Positions 26,981 to 35,728 are shown, counted from the stretch's first letter. The stretch is DNA of 64,000 bases from Archangium lansingense (GCF_026626635.1 NZ_JAPNKA010000001.1:3658001-3722000); one strand, 5' to 3'. Notes: generated from the sequence alone by a model not told the origin. Program-made: numbers and translations.

Positions 26981-27520
26981 ATGCCTACCTTCCTTCGTGT
27001 CTTTCTCATCGCCGCCATCGCCGCCGTGTCCATCGTGCTGGCCTGGTCCTCTGCCCGCGCCGACGAGGCGCGGCTGGCCACTCTCACCACCGCGCCGGAC
27101 TTCAGCGGCGGCGGTGAGTGGATCAACAGCCCGCTGCTGCGCATGTCGCAGCTGCGCGGCAAAGTCGTGCTGGTCGAGTTCTGGACCTACTCGTGCATCA
27201 ACTGCCTGCGCGTGGCGCCTTACGTCTCGCAATGGCACGCGCGCTACGCAGATCAGGGCCTGGTCGTGGTGGGCGTGCACACGCCCGAATATGGCTACGA
27301 ACGCGTGGGCGCCAACGTGCGCGAGGCGGTGCGGCGTCTGGACATCCAGCATCCGGTGGTGCAGGACAACGGCTACCGGATCTGGAACGCCTATGGCAAC
27401 CAGTACTGGCCCGCGCTCTACCTGATCGACAGAGAGGGCAGGGTGGTATACCGCCATTTCGGCGAGGGCGCCTACGACCGCACCGAGGCGCAGATCCGGG
27501 CCCTGCTGGCCGCGCGCTGA
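26981..27520 (+). CDS. Exported thioredoxin-like protein with CINC motif
   Basis: A 179-residue periplasmic redoxin. A signal peptide (MPTFLRVFLIAAIAAVSIVL, cleavage near ARA) precedes a thioredoxin fold with VLVEFWTYSCINCLRVAP, GVHTPEYGYER and a cis-Pro segment YWPALYLID. The CINC active site with this context is that of the C-terminal domain of DipZ-type proteins. It begins two bases after ccdA, so the genes are translationally close. Likely role: reduction of oxidised periplasmic or envelope thiols. Confidence 0.88.
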   Translation: MPTFLRVFLIAAIAAVSIVLAWSSARADEARLATLTTAPDFSGGGEWINSPLLRMSQLRGKVVLVEFWTYSCINCLRVAPYVSQWHARYADQGLVVVGVHTPEYGYERVGANVREAVRRLDIQHPVVQDNGYRIWNAYGNQYWPALYLIDREGRVVYRHFGEGAYDRTEAQIRALLAAR

Positions 27521-27585
27521 GTCCGGTGCGCTAACATGGCGGCGGCTGCGGCGCGGCCGTCGCCATCCTTCTCTCGGACGACACC

Positions 27586-28326
27586 ATGGCTCATACAGAC
27601 CACATCCTCATCGTCGACGACGACCGCGAGATCCGCCGCATGGTCGGCGATTACCTGCAGCGCAACGGCCTGCGCACCACGCTCGCCGCCGACGGCCGCG
27701 AGATGCGCGCGGCGCTGGACGCCAGCGACGTCGATCTGATCGTGCTCGACGTAATGATGCCCGGTGAAGATGGCCTGTCGCTGTGCCGCAACCTGCGCGC
27801 CGGCAAGAACCGCAGCGTGCCGGTGGTGATGCTCACCGCGCGCGACGATGAGACCGATCGCATCATCGGCCTGGAGATGGGTGCGGACGACTACGTGGTC
27901 AAGCCGTTCTCCGCGCGCGAGCTGCTGGCGCGCATCAACGCGGTGCTCCGGCGCACGCGCATGCTGCCGCCCAACCTGCAGGTCACCGAGGCCGGCCGGC
28001 TGATCGGCTTCGGCCAGTGGCGGCTGGACACCACCGCGCGCCACCTGCTCGACGAAGAGGGCACCGCCTATCCGCTCAGCGGCGCGGAGTTCCGCCTGCT
28101 GCGCGTGTTCCTCGACCACCCGCAGCGCGTGCTCAGTCGCGACCAGTTGCTCAACCTCACCCGTGGCCGCGACGCCGAGCTGTTCGACCGCTCCATCGAC
28201 CTGCTCGTCAGCCGCCTGCGCCAGCGCCTGCGCGACGACGCGCGCGGGCAGGCCTACATCAAGACCGTGCGCAGCGAGGGCTACGTGTTCTGCCAGCCCG
28301 TGGTCCTGCTCGGCGAGAACGCATGA
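27586..28326 (+). CDS. OmpR/PhoB-family response regulator
   Basis: A 246-residue two-component regulator. The receiver has the acidic pocket VDDDREI, phospho-acceptor Asp in IVLDVMMPGEDG and Lys in YVVKPFSA. The C-terminal winged helix includes FRLLRVFLDHPQRVLSRDQL and the RLRQRL recognition region, ending VRSEGYVF. Its stop overlaps the kinase start (ATGA). As OmpR-type proteins bind direct repeats with a ~10-bp period, it is the prime candidate to bind the GTATC-N5-GTATC sites at 21055 and 25800. Confidence 0.95.
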   Translation: MAHTDHILIVDDDREIRRMVGDYLQRNGLRTTLAADGREMRAALDASDVDLIVLDVMMPGEDGLSLCRNLRAGKNRSVPVVMLTARDDETDRIIGLEMGADDYVVKPFSARELLARINAVLRRTRMLPPNLQVTEAGRLIGFGQWRLDTTARHLLDEEGTAYPLSGAEFRLLRVFLDHPQRVLSRDQLLNLTRGRDAELFDRSIDLLVSRLRQRLRDDARGQAYIKTVRSEGYVFCQPVVLLGENA

Positions 28327-29675
28327 ACGCCGCCCCGAGCACCGGCTGGCGGCGTCTGCTGCCACGCACCCTCGCCGCGCGCCTGGCCCTGATCCTGTTC
28401 GCCGGATTGCTGCTCGCGCACGCGCTGTCCTTCGCGCTGCTGTTCTCCGAGCGCTACATGGCCACGCGTTCGATGATGCTCACCCACCTGGACCAGGACG
28501 TGGCCGTCAGCGTGGCCCTGCTCGAACGCCTGAGCCCGGCCGAGCGCGCGCGATGGGCGCCAAGCCTGGAGCGGCGCACCTACCGCTACCTGCTCGGCCC
28601 GGCGCGGCCCGGCGTGCCGCTGACCAGCGAGCGGGCGCGCGAGGTCACCGCCCTGATCGATCGCAGCCTGGACCATCGCTACCGCTTGCAGGCGCGCACG
28701 GTGTCCACCTCGCCGGAGTGTTTCGAGGTGCAGCTCACCCTGGCCGATGGCCAGCCGCTGACCATCGAGGTCACACCCTCGGTGATGCCGATCGCGCGCT
28801 GGCTGCCGGTGGTGCTGGCGGCGCAGCTGGCGCTGCTGTTGCTGTGCGCGTGGCTGGCGGTGCGGCTGGCGACGAGACCGCTGGTGCAGCTCGCCGACGC
28901 GGTCGAGCGGCTGGACCCGGCGCGCGCACATCCGCCGCTACCGCGGGAAGGGCCGGTGGAAGTGGTCAAGGCCGCCACCGCGTTCAATGCGATGCAGGCA
29001 CGCATCGGCCACTATCTCGCGGAGCGGTTGCAGATCCTCGCCGCGATCTCGCACGACCTGCAGACTCCCATCACGCGCATGAAGTTGCGCCTGGAAGCGA
29101 TGGGGGAGGGCGCCGACCGCGATCGCCTGATCGACGACCTGGAGCAGTTGCTGCAACTGGTGCGCGAGGGCATCGCCTACGCGCGCAGCACCCACGGGGC
29201 CACCGGCCCGGCGGTGTTGCTGGACCTGCACGCATTGCTCGACAGCGTGGTGTGCGACTACCAGGACGCGGGCAAGCCGGTCACGCTGGGCGAATGCGCG
29301 CGCGCTTCGTTGAGCACGCGGCCACCGACCTTGCGGCGCATCGTCGAGAACCTGATCGACAACGCGGTGAAGTACGGCGGCAGCGCCGAGGTCGGTGTGC
29401 GCCGGCTCGACGACGGGCGCATGGCCGTGGACGTGTGCGACCGTGGCCCGGGCATTCCCGAACAGGAGATGCAGGCGGTGCTGCAACCGTTCTACCGGCT
29501 GGAGAGCTCGCGCAACCGCGATACCGGTGGCACCGGGCTGGGGCTGGCCATCGCCCAGCAGTTGGTGGCCACGCTGGGCGGTGAGCTCGTGCTCGCCAAC
29601 CGTGACGGTGGTGGCCTGCGCGCGACGCTGCTGCTGCCGGTGGCACCGGCATCCACGCCCACGCCGGCGCGCTAG
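28323..29675 (+). CDS. Sensor histidine kinase
   Basis: A 450-residue transmembrane kinase: helix 1 near residues 20-42, periplasmic sensor of ~120 residues containing one Cys (SPECFEVQL), helix 2 near 160-180, a HAMP linker (RPLVQLADAVERLD), H box ISHDLQTPITRMKLRLE, N box ENLIDNAVKYGG, G1 DRGPGIPE and G2 GGTGLGLAIAQQL. It overlaps the regulator by four bases. Being at the end of a redox operon, the sensor may monitor envelope oxidation; the periplasmic Cys is a possible sensing residue, which is inference. Confidence 0.95.
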   Translation: MNAAPSTGWRRLLPRTLAARLALILFAGLLLAHALSFALLFSERYMATRSMMLTHLDQDVAVSVALLERLSPAERARWAPSLERRTYRYLLGPARPGVPLTSERAREVTALIDRSLDHRYRLQARTVSTSPECFEVQLTLADGQPLTIEVTPSVMPIARWLPVVLAAQLALLLLCAWLAVRLATRPLVQLADAVERLDPARAHPPLPREGPVEVVKAATAFNAMQARIGHYLAERLQILAAISHDLQTPITRMKLRLEAMGEGADRDRLIDDLEQLLQLVREGIAYARSTHGATGPAVLLDLHALLDSVVCDYQDAGKPVTLGECARASLSTRPPTLRRIVENLIDNAVKYGGSAEVGVRRLDDGRMAVDVCDRGPGIPEQEMQAVLQPFYRLESSRNRDTGGTGLGLAIAQQLVATLGGELVLANRDGGGLRATLLLPVAPASTPTPAR

Positions 29676-29691
29676 CCGGCCCGCTGGCGCT

Positions 29692-30660
29692 TCACGGGAT
29701 GAGCAGGAGCTTGCCGGTCGTGCGGCGGCTTTCCATGTCCGCATGGGCCCGCGCGGCTTCGGCCTGCGGATAGACGCCCCCGATCCTGACCTTCAGCGAG
29801 CCGGCGGCGATCCAGTCGAACAGGCGCGCGGTGCGGCTGCGCAGCAGCTCGCTGGTCGCGATATGGTCGGAGAAGACCGCGTAGCCGAGCTTGATGCTCT
29901 TGGGCAGGCTCATCAAGTCGATGGGCCCGGGCCCGCCGAGCACCGGCCCGTACCAGCAAAAGGTCCCGCTGCGGCGCAAGGAGGCCAGGGAGGCCTGGAA
30001 GGTCTTCGGACCCGAACCGTCGTAGACCACGTGCACTCCGTCGCCGCCGGAGAGACGGACCGCCTCGTCGGCGAATCGGCCCTCGTCGTCGACGATCACA
30101 TGGTCGGCGCCCGCCTCGCGCGCGACGGCGACCTTGTCCGCGTGCGACACGCGGCCGATGACCTTGCCACCCCTCAGCTTGATGATCTGGGTGAGGAGCA
30201 GGCCAAGGCCACCAGCGGCGGCATGGACGAGCGCGACCTCGCCGGGCTGCACGGGGTGGAAGTCGGTGGCGAAGTGGCTCGCGGTCAGACCCTGCATCAT
30301 CACCGCCGCCGCCGTGCGATCGTCGATGGCGTCGGGCAGTGGCACGAGCGCGTCGGCCGGGATGGCGACCCGTTCGGCGTAGCTGCCGGGCGCGTAGACC
30401 CAGGCGACCCGGCGTCCCACCCACGTCGGATCGACGCCGGCGCCGACCGACAGGACCCGCCCGGCGCCCTCGACGCCCAGGACCTTCGGGTCTGGCTTGT
30501 CGCTCCAGGCGAGCCCCCGCCGCACGCCCGTGTCCATGAAGTTCACGCCCGCCGCGGCGATCTCGACGAGCGCCTCTCCCGGCCCAGCGACCGGCTCGGG
30601 ACGCTCTACGAACGCCATGACCTCGGGCCCGCCCTGGCGGGTCATCACGACAGCTTTCAT
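29692..30660 (-). CDS. NADPH:quinone oxidoreductase (zeta-crystallin type)
   Basis: A 322-residue medium-chain reductase without the structural zinc cysteines. The N-terminal substrate domain has AGVNFMDTGVRRG and GVEGAGRVLSVG; the cofactor domain has HAAAGGLGLLLTQIIKLRG, the AAxGGxG NADPH signature of quinone reductases. The start MKAVVMTRQGGPEVM follows GAGGAGAG. It probably reduces quinones or enones. The gene lies directly downstream of a TetR gene on the same strand, with a 12-bp palindrome between them. Confidence 0.9.
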   Translation of the reverse strand: MKAVVMTRQGGPEVMAFVERPEPVAGPGEALVEIAAAGVNFMDTGVRRGLAWSDKPDPKVLGVEGAGRVLSVGAGVDPTWVGRRVAWVYAPGSYAERVAIPADALVPLPDAIDDRTAAAVMMQGLTASHFATDFHPVQPGEVALVHAAAGGLGLLLTQIIKLRGGKVIGRVSHADKVAVAREAGADHVIVDDEGRFADEAVRLSGGDGVHVVYDGSGPKTFQASLASLRRSGTFCWYGPVLGGPGPIDLMSLPKSIKLGYAVFSDHIATSELLRSRTARLFDWIAAGSLKVRIGGVYPQAEAARAHADMESRRTTGKLLLIP

Positions 30661-30677
30661 CGTTCTCTCCTCATGTT

Positions 30678-30689
30678 GAATGTTCATTC
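30678..30689. promoter_or_regulatory. Palindromic TetR-operator candidate
   Basis: GAATGTTCATTC (5-bp arms GAATG/CATTC around TT) lies 17-29 bp upstream of the quinone reductase start in an AT-rich 54-bp gap after the TetR gene. Position and symmetry fit a repressor operator. Confidence 0.5.
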
Positions 30690-30714
30690 CAGAATTGCGC
30701 AAAAAAAGAGAAGC

Positions 30715-31281
30715 TCACCGCAGGGCGCGCAGCGCGAGACGGCCTAGGCCGCGGAGCTGGTCGGCGTCGGCGCCTCCCCGGGCGGCGATGCGGATGGCGG
30801 CGAAGCTCGAGATGAGGAAACCCGCCGCCTCTTCGGGGTTCAGCTCGACGCCGACGTCGCCGTCGGCCTGGGCCGCGCGCACGCGTTCGACGATCGCGCC
30901 GTGCAGCGCCCGATCGGCGGCGTCGTGAAGCTTTGCCAGATCGGCCCGCGCGCGGCCGAACTCGCAGATGGACCCGATCCCCAGACAGGCCTGCCCGGCG
31001 TCCTCGACCAGGCGCTCCACCATGGCCCGAAGGCCTTCGATGGCCCGCGGCCGACTGCGCAGGGCCGCGACGTGGGCGCTGCCTTCCAGGGCCGAATAGC
31101 GCCGTACGGCGGCGCAATAGAGGCCCCATTTGTCGCCGAAGGTGTCGTAGAGGCTCTGGCGGCCGATCCCCATGGCCTTGACCAGCATGTCGGCCGAGGT
31201 CCCCTCGAAGCCATGCTCGCGGAACACGCCGATCGCGGCGTCCAGCGCCTCATCCGTGTCGAACGCCTTGGGTCTGGCCAT
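30715..31281 (-). CDS. TetR/AcrR-family transcriptional regulator
   Basis: A 188-residue repressor. The N-terminal helix-turn-helix reads ALDAAIGVFREHGFEGTSAD then VKAMGIGRQSLYDTFGDKWG, the most conserved TetR element. The ligand domain contains one Cys-bearing segment (GQACLGIGSICEFGRA). The start MARPKAFDTD is the family start. It precedes the quinone reductase on the same strand and most likely controls that gene and itself. Confidence 0.92.
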   Translation of the reverse strand: MARPKAFDTDEALDAAIGVFREHGFEGTSADMLVKAMGIGRQSLYDTFGDKWGLYCAAVRRYSALEGSAHVAALRSRPRAIEGLRAMVERLVEDAGQACLGIGSICEFGRARADLAKLHDAADRALHGAIVERVRAAQADGDVGVELNPEEAAGFLISSFAAIRIAARGGADADQLRGLGRLALRALR

Positions 31282-31346
31282 GGTCGTTGGATACAGGGTT
31301 TTGGAACAGATAGTCAAGAATGGGCGGTGGGCCGCCGCTCTTTTGC

Positions 31347-31392
31347 GCCGGTTCGAGTCCTTTGACACCTTCTCCGGACACCTTCTCCGGCA
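31347..31392 (+). repeat. Dispersed repeat, type 1: one full and one short unit
   Basis: GCCGGTTCGAGTCCTTTGAC followed by ACCTTCTCCGG is a full type 1 unit, then ACACCTTCTCCGGC repeats only the core. This long-plus-short organisation is the same as in the arrays at 58680 and 61268. No gene lies between 31282 and 31576. Confidence 0.75.
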
Positions 31393-31576
31393 CGCCGCGT
31401 GGTCCTGCACCCGTGTGGAATACGGCCTCTGTGGAGGTGAGGTCGGGTCAGGCGCCTGCGCGTCTTTCGGTGCGCCGCGCGCGAAGCACGCGGCGCACCG
31501 ATTCTCCTACCGAGACCGCGCTGAAATCAGGGCACACCGCCCCAGCGCCCGCTTGCCCGGTATCGCGGACAGCTAC

Positions 31577-33853
31577 TCAGAGTCCGTTGGGGACCACGGT
31601 CACGGTGCCGGATCCCCTGTTGGTCAGGATGAGATCGGCGTACCCGTCCGCGTCCATGTCCGCGGTTGCGATGGCGTTGAGGCCAGGCGAGGCGCCGGTC
31701 GTGACGACGGTGCCCGAGGTGAAGCCTCCGTTGCCGTTGCCGGTCATCGGGCGGACGCCGCCCGAGGCCGTTGTAACGAGGATGTAGGCGTCGAGCTTGC
31801 CATCGCCGTTGAAGTCATCGGCCACGACGCCCAGCGCCGAGTTGGTGGCCGTAGTGGCCGCGGCGGCGGACTGAACGCCGCTCGCGAAGGTGCCGTTGCC
31901 GTTCCCCTTGAAGAAGAAGAGGTACCGGCCGGCCGCGCCGTTCGAGAGGATGTCGAGCGTGCCGTCGCCGTTGGCGTCGCCGAAGGCGATGCCCGCCGTC
32001 TGGCCGTTGACGGCGTTGGCGTAGGAGACTGGTGCGGCGAACGAGCCGTTGCCCTGGTTGATGAGGATCGACAGGCGTGCGCTGGCGGGGCTCGTCACCA
32101 CGAGATCGGAGAAGCCATCGCTGTTCAGGTCACGGCAGGCGATCGTCGACTGCACGCCGCCGGTGTTCGGGATGCCGATGAACGTGGGCGCGCCGAAGCT
32201 GCCCGCGCCGGTGCCGAAGAGCACGCTCACCTGGCTCAGGGTCACGCTTGTCGTGGCGATGTCAGCCACCCCGTCGAGATCGAAGTCCCCGGTGCAGAGG
32301 TGGACGGAGCCCGGGGTGCCGGTGGTGAAGCTCGTCGGCGCGCCGAAGGTCCCGGGCGCGCTCGGGCCCAGGTTCTTGTAGACGCTGATGTTTCCGTTGA
32401 TGAGGAGCAGGTTGGTCTGGCCGTTGACGGTGACGGCGTCGAGCCACCCGTCGCCGTCCACGTCCACGGCCACGACCGCGTTGCTGGAGAGCGAGGCGCC
32501 CCCGTAGTTGACCTCCGACTGGACGCTGGCGTCGCCGTTCCCCAGGAAAACGGAGAGCGAGCCGGAGGGGAGCAGGATCGACCCGGATTCGGCGTTGGCC
32601 ACCAGGATGTCGAGCTTGCCGTCGCCATTCACATCGGCGACCGCCGGGGCCAGCGGGTTGTGGTTCGCGGGGGAGCTGATCGGCGTGCCGGGGACCTGGC
32701 CGGTGGGCTCGGCCTGGCAGGTGCCGTTCGAGCAGATCTGGCCCGTCGCGCACACGATGCCGCAGGCGCCGCAGCTATCGGCGTCGCTCTGGAGGTTCAC
32801 CTCGCAGCCGTCGGACGAGTTCCCGTTGCAGTCCCCGAGGGTGCCGGAGCAAGCCTGGCAGTTGGCCCCCTCGTAGGTGGGCGCGCATTCGCAGGTGTAG
32901 CTGCCCACGCCGTCGGTGCAGGTGCCACCGTTCAGGCAGGGGCTTGCGGCGCACTCGTCGATGTTGGTCTCGCAGTTGGTGCCGGTGAAGCCGGGAGCGC
33001 ACGCGCACGTGTAGCTATTGATGCCGTCGGTGCAGGTGCCGCCGTTCAGGCAGGGGCTTGCGGCGCACTCGTCGATGTTGATGTCGCAGTTGGTGCCGGT
33101 GAAGCCGGGAGCGCACGCGCACGTGTAGCTATTGATGCCGTCGATGCAGGTGCCACCGTTCAGGCAGGGGCTTGCGGCGCACTCGTCGATGTTGGTCTCG
33201 CAGTTGGTGCCGGTGAAGCCGGGAGCGCACGCGCACGTGTAGCTATTGATGCCGTCGGTGCAGGTGCCGCCGTTCAGGCACGGGTTTGCGGCGCACTCGT
33301 CGATGTTGGTGCAGGTCACGCCGTCGCCCTCGTATCCCGCGTTGCAGGCGCAGGTGAAGGAGCCCGCGGTGTTGGTGCAGGTGGCGTTTTCGTTGCAGTT
33401 GTCGGTACCGGCGGCGCACTCGTTGACGTCGACGCAGGTGCCGCTCTGGCACGTGAGGCCGTCGCAGCAGGGGACCGTGGCGTCGCACGGCGCGTTCACG
33501 GCCAGGCAGCCCTGGCCGCTGCACGTCGGGTCGTAGAGCGGCGAGGTCGGGTCGAGGCTGGTGACGTAGTCGCCGTTGTGAGCGCTGTGCGCGTTGATAC
33601 ACGCCTGCTCGCTAACACGGACGATCGTGTAGGGATGAATCGTCGAGCTGGTCTTATGGCAGATCTGGACCGTACCGTTGACATCGAAGTAGGTGCACTG
33701 TTCGGCGGTGAGCGCGTCATGGCTCTCGCCCACGGTCTCGTCGCCTTCGTGGCTGTCGGCCTCGGAGGGGTCAGTGCTGGCACAGCTCGCGAGGAGCAGG
33801 GCGGAGAGAATCGGGATCGTAAGGTAGGAGAGAGCGCTTTTGAGGTAACGCAT
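31577..33853 (-). CDS. Surface lipoprotein with EGF-like repeats and FG-GAP/VCBS propeller
   Basis: A 758-residue lipoprotein. A lipobox (LLLASC) follows the leader. Residues ~150-185 hold a divergent EGF module, then four 38-residue calcium-binding EGF modules of the [16 protein letters not shown] type with six Cys each, then a short Cys-rich linker and seven or so FG-GAP/VCBS repeats ([39 protein letters not shown]) forming a calcium-binding beta-propeller. It probably mediates adhesion or matrix contact outside the outer membrane. The four EGF units are almost identical in DNA, so copy number may vary among strains. Confidence 0.9.
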   Translation of the reverse strand: MRYLKSALSYLTIPILSALLLASCASTDPSEADSHEGDETVGESHDALTAEQCTYFDVNGTVQICHKTSSTIHPYTIVRVSEQACINAHSAHNGDYVTSLDPTSPLYDPTCSGQGCLAVNAPCDATVPCCDGLTCQSGTCVDVNECAAGTDNCNENATCTNTAGSFTCACNAGYEGDGVTCTNIDECAANPCLNGGTCTDGINSYTCACAPGFTGTNCETNIDECAASPCLNGGTCIDGINSYTCACAPGFTGTNCDINIDECAASPCLNGGTCTDGINSYTCACAPGFTGTNCETNIDECAASPCLNGGTCTDGVGSYTCECAPTYEGANCQACSGTLGDCNGNSSDGCEVNLQSDADSCGACGIVCATGQICSNGTCQAEPTGQVPGTPISSPANHNPLAPAVADVNGDGKLDILVANAESGSILLPSGSLSVFLGNGDASVQSEVNYGGASLSSNAVVAVDVDGDGWLDAVTVNGQTNLLLINGNISVYKNLGPSAPGTFGAPTSFTTGTPGSVHLCTGDFDLDGVADIATTSVTLSQVSVLFGTGAGSFGAPTFIGIPNTGGVQSTIACRDLNSDGFSDLVVTSPASARLSILINQGNGSFAAPVSYANAVNGQTAGIAFGDANGDGTLDILSNGAAGRYLFFFKGNGNGTFASGVQSAAAATTATNSALGVVADDFNGDGKLDAYILVTTASGGVRPMTGNGNGGFTSGTVVTTGASPGLNAIATADMDADGYADLILTNRGSGTVTVVPNGL
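32852..33307 (-). repeat. Four tandem 114-bp EGF-coding units
   Basis: Units at 33307-33194, 33193-33080, 33079-32966 and 32965-32852 each encode one 38-residue EGF module. The first three differ at only a few positions; the fourth diverges in its second half. Confidence 0.9.
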
Positions 33854-33955
33854 GTCTGGGTCTAGTCCTCTATTCTTGAATACGCATGGGGTGCCGCGCG
33901 CAGCACCGGCCTAACGGAGACGCGTCAGGTCGTCAATACAGGATCGATGCCACCG

Positions 33956-34087
33956 TGGAATGGAATACGGATTCGGGAGGTGATGTCGAGGCAGGCCCCT
34001 GCCCGTCTTTTGGCGTTCCGGCCCGGTATCTCGCTCGTTTGGCCCCCAACGACAAGTGCAACACAGTGCGGACAAGTGCAACACAGT
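33956..34087. repeat. Flanking repeat of the EGF gene and two 17-bp tandem repeats
   Basis: 33956-34018 (CCGTGGAATGGAATACGG onward through GCCCGTCTTT) matches 31416-31476 on the other side of the EGF-gene at roughly three quarters identity by eye. Next, GACAAGTGCAACACAGT occurs twice (34051-34067, 34071-34087) with a 20-bp period. No gene was recognised from 33854 to 34516. Confidence 0.55.
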
Positions 34088-34140
34088 ATGCAACTGTGCG
34101 TGGTTCCTACAAGAAGGCCCCGTCTCTGCGTTTCAGCCCG

Positions 34141-34384
34141 AGAGGTGTCAAAGAACTCCTCGAAAGGGAATCAAAGAACTCAAGCGAGGCGACCCGAGAG
34201 GGAGTCCGGTGGGAGTCAAAGAGCGGGAGTGAGGTTGACGCGGCACGACACGAGGAGGAAAGGAGAAGGGAGGAAAGGGGGCTGAGAAATCCCCTCGCCT
34301 CCAGAGAGCAGTGCGCCCGGCCGGCAGACAGGCCGCGCAGCCCTCTTGAGGGTACACGCCTGCCCAGGCCGCGCTCCCATGATG
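34141..34384. repeat. Composite repeat block: type 1 remnants, RAYT 3'-end-like segment, type 2 copy B
   Basis: From left: GGTGTCAAAGAACTCCTCG and two weaker type 1 units in reverse orientation (34141-34235); 34242-34303 matches the 3' end of the transposase gene at 60231-60293 (both translate on the minus strand as RGDFSAxFPPFSFPPRVVP); 34305-34384 is the second copy of the type 2 repeat. The order suggests the pieces move or recombine together. Confidence 0.65.
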
Positions 34385-34516
34385 ATAGATGATCTGACTG
34401 GAAGCTTCTGCGCGAGCCTCACTGGTTTCAAACAATAAGGCGACGATGACAGTCGTGAAGGCACCATATCGCTCCAAATAGAGACATCTTCCAGCTCCCT
34501 TGCAATCTAGAGTGTC

Positions 34517-35380
34517 ATGGCACGCTCCCCATTAGAGGCGGACGCTCATGACTTTCCCGAGTTGCCGGCACGGCGAACGATATCAATGACAGCACATTGC
34601 GGAGCTTCTACGAGCAGCTTGAGGCCAAGACGCCGCTCGAATTCGCGGTCGTGGACCTGGGACAAGGATGAGAGTGGCTGACGTCGCGTCTGTACATCCT
34701 GTCCGTGATCCTGAAGCGCATGCGCAGCATGCAGGCGGTGGTTTTCGTGGATACCGCCAAAGACGTGCACGGCCACTTTGTCGGCATGTGTGCGAGCGAC
34801 GTCATTCGCTGGCGATTAGCACGAGCGTATCCCAAGCTCGAAGTGGCATTGGCTAAGAGCGCCTAACAAAAATAAGGTTTGAGGGGTGTCGCCCCTCTGG
34901 CGGGAGGGCCCAGTCCTTATTTTTGTTAGGCGCTCTAATGGCGAAATACGCGCATGGTCCCAGTTTGTTGTAAGCCGTGGTCCGTTCCAAACACAGCCGC
35001 CGATCGACAATGACCAAGGGCGCTTTGTCGACTCGAACAACGCCGCCGAGTTGTTGCGCGGCTTCCTCGGCAACATACAAGTTCCTGTGCCTCCGCCCAA
35101 CGACCCCGGTCCGTGGGAGCAATTGAGTCCGGGTCGCTTCGAATATGCACAGTGGCTGAACGCTCCCCTGGTCGAGAAACTGTTTGCTGACGTTCTGGAC
35201 GTTGCAGCGATGTCGTTCGATGCATTTCGACTCGCGGATCGCAGTACGCGGGCGCGACTGGTCGTGGAGCATCCCGGAGCGTGGCTTCCCCTCGTGCGTG
35301 CCGATGGGCGGTTCCAAGGTCTGATCAATCGCGCGCGCGTTGAGCAAGCGGTCGCGGTCGGAATGGTTGCATCGGCATGA
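34517..35380 (+). pseudogene. Unknown conserved protein gene broken by a stop codon and a MITE
   Basis: An ATG at 34517 (MARSPLEADAHDFPE) leads, after a probable small frameshift, into DSTLRSFYEQLEAKTPLEFA, an in-frame TGA at 34669, then LYILSVILKRMRSMQAVVFV and EVALA, where a 79-bp element interrupts codon Asn. After it come NGEIRAWSQFVV, FVDSNNAAELLRGFLGNIQV and a C-terminus ending GMVASA. Removing the element plus one target copy restores the frame exactly. The protein (~280 residues) is not one I recognise; it looks soluble and mixed alpha/beta. Confidence 0.75.
34857..34935. mobile_element. 79-bp MITE with 21-bp terminal inverted repeats and TAA duplication
   Basis: GAGCGCCTAACAAAAATAAG-G at the left end is perfectly mirrored by the right end. 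The inside (about 37 bp) contains GAGGGGTGTCGCCCCTC, itself a hairpin. TAA flanks both ends (34854-34856 and 34936-34938). Ends starting GAG with a 3-bp TNA duplication fit the IS5 family, IS427/IS1031 groups. No transposase is encoded, so it would move in trans. It interrupts a gene whose frame is restored by clean excision. Confidence 0.85.
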
Positions 35381-35511
35381 CGGCCGGCGCGCTATGTGAA
35401 CGAACGCCGAGCGGCAGTACCGCAAGCGGTTCCCTCAAGTGGGGGCGGAGCTGAGGCCGGAGGAGGGAGCCCGTTGGTGGGCACGAGCGAGGAGGAGAGC
35501 GGAGGTGACGA

Positions 35512-35713
35512 GGAGGGCCGCTGACAGAGGCCGGCCGAGCAGTGCGCCAGGCTGGTGGAGAGGCCGTGCAGCCCCCTTTGGGCACACACCTGCCCAGGCC
35601 GCTCTACCATGAAGTGTGCGGCAGTAGCCTGGACCACGCCGGTTCGAGTCCTTTGACACCTTCTCCGGTGCCGATGCCAAGGCGCCGGTTCGAGTCCTTT
35701 GACACCTTCTCGG
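35512..35713. repeat. Type 2 repeat copy C followed by two type 1 units
   Basis: 35512-35612 is the third type 2 copy (CAGAGGCCGGCCGAGCAGTG to GCCGCTCTACCATGA). It is followed by two type 1 units at 35638-35667 and 35683-35713, both GCCGGTTCGAGTCCTTTGAC-ACCTTCTC. The stretch 35381-35728 has no gene. Confidence 0.75.
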
Positions 35714-35728
35714 CCTTCTCGGGAGGAC

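Noticed and set aside
31347..35713. tRNA genes, because type 1 units contain GGTTCGAGTCC, a T-arm consensus
   Set aside because: The bases beside GGTTCGAGTCC do not pair to make a T-stem, and no anticodon or D arm lies upstream.
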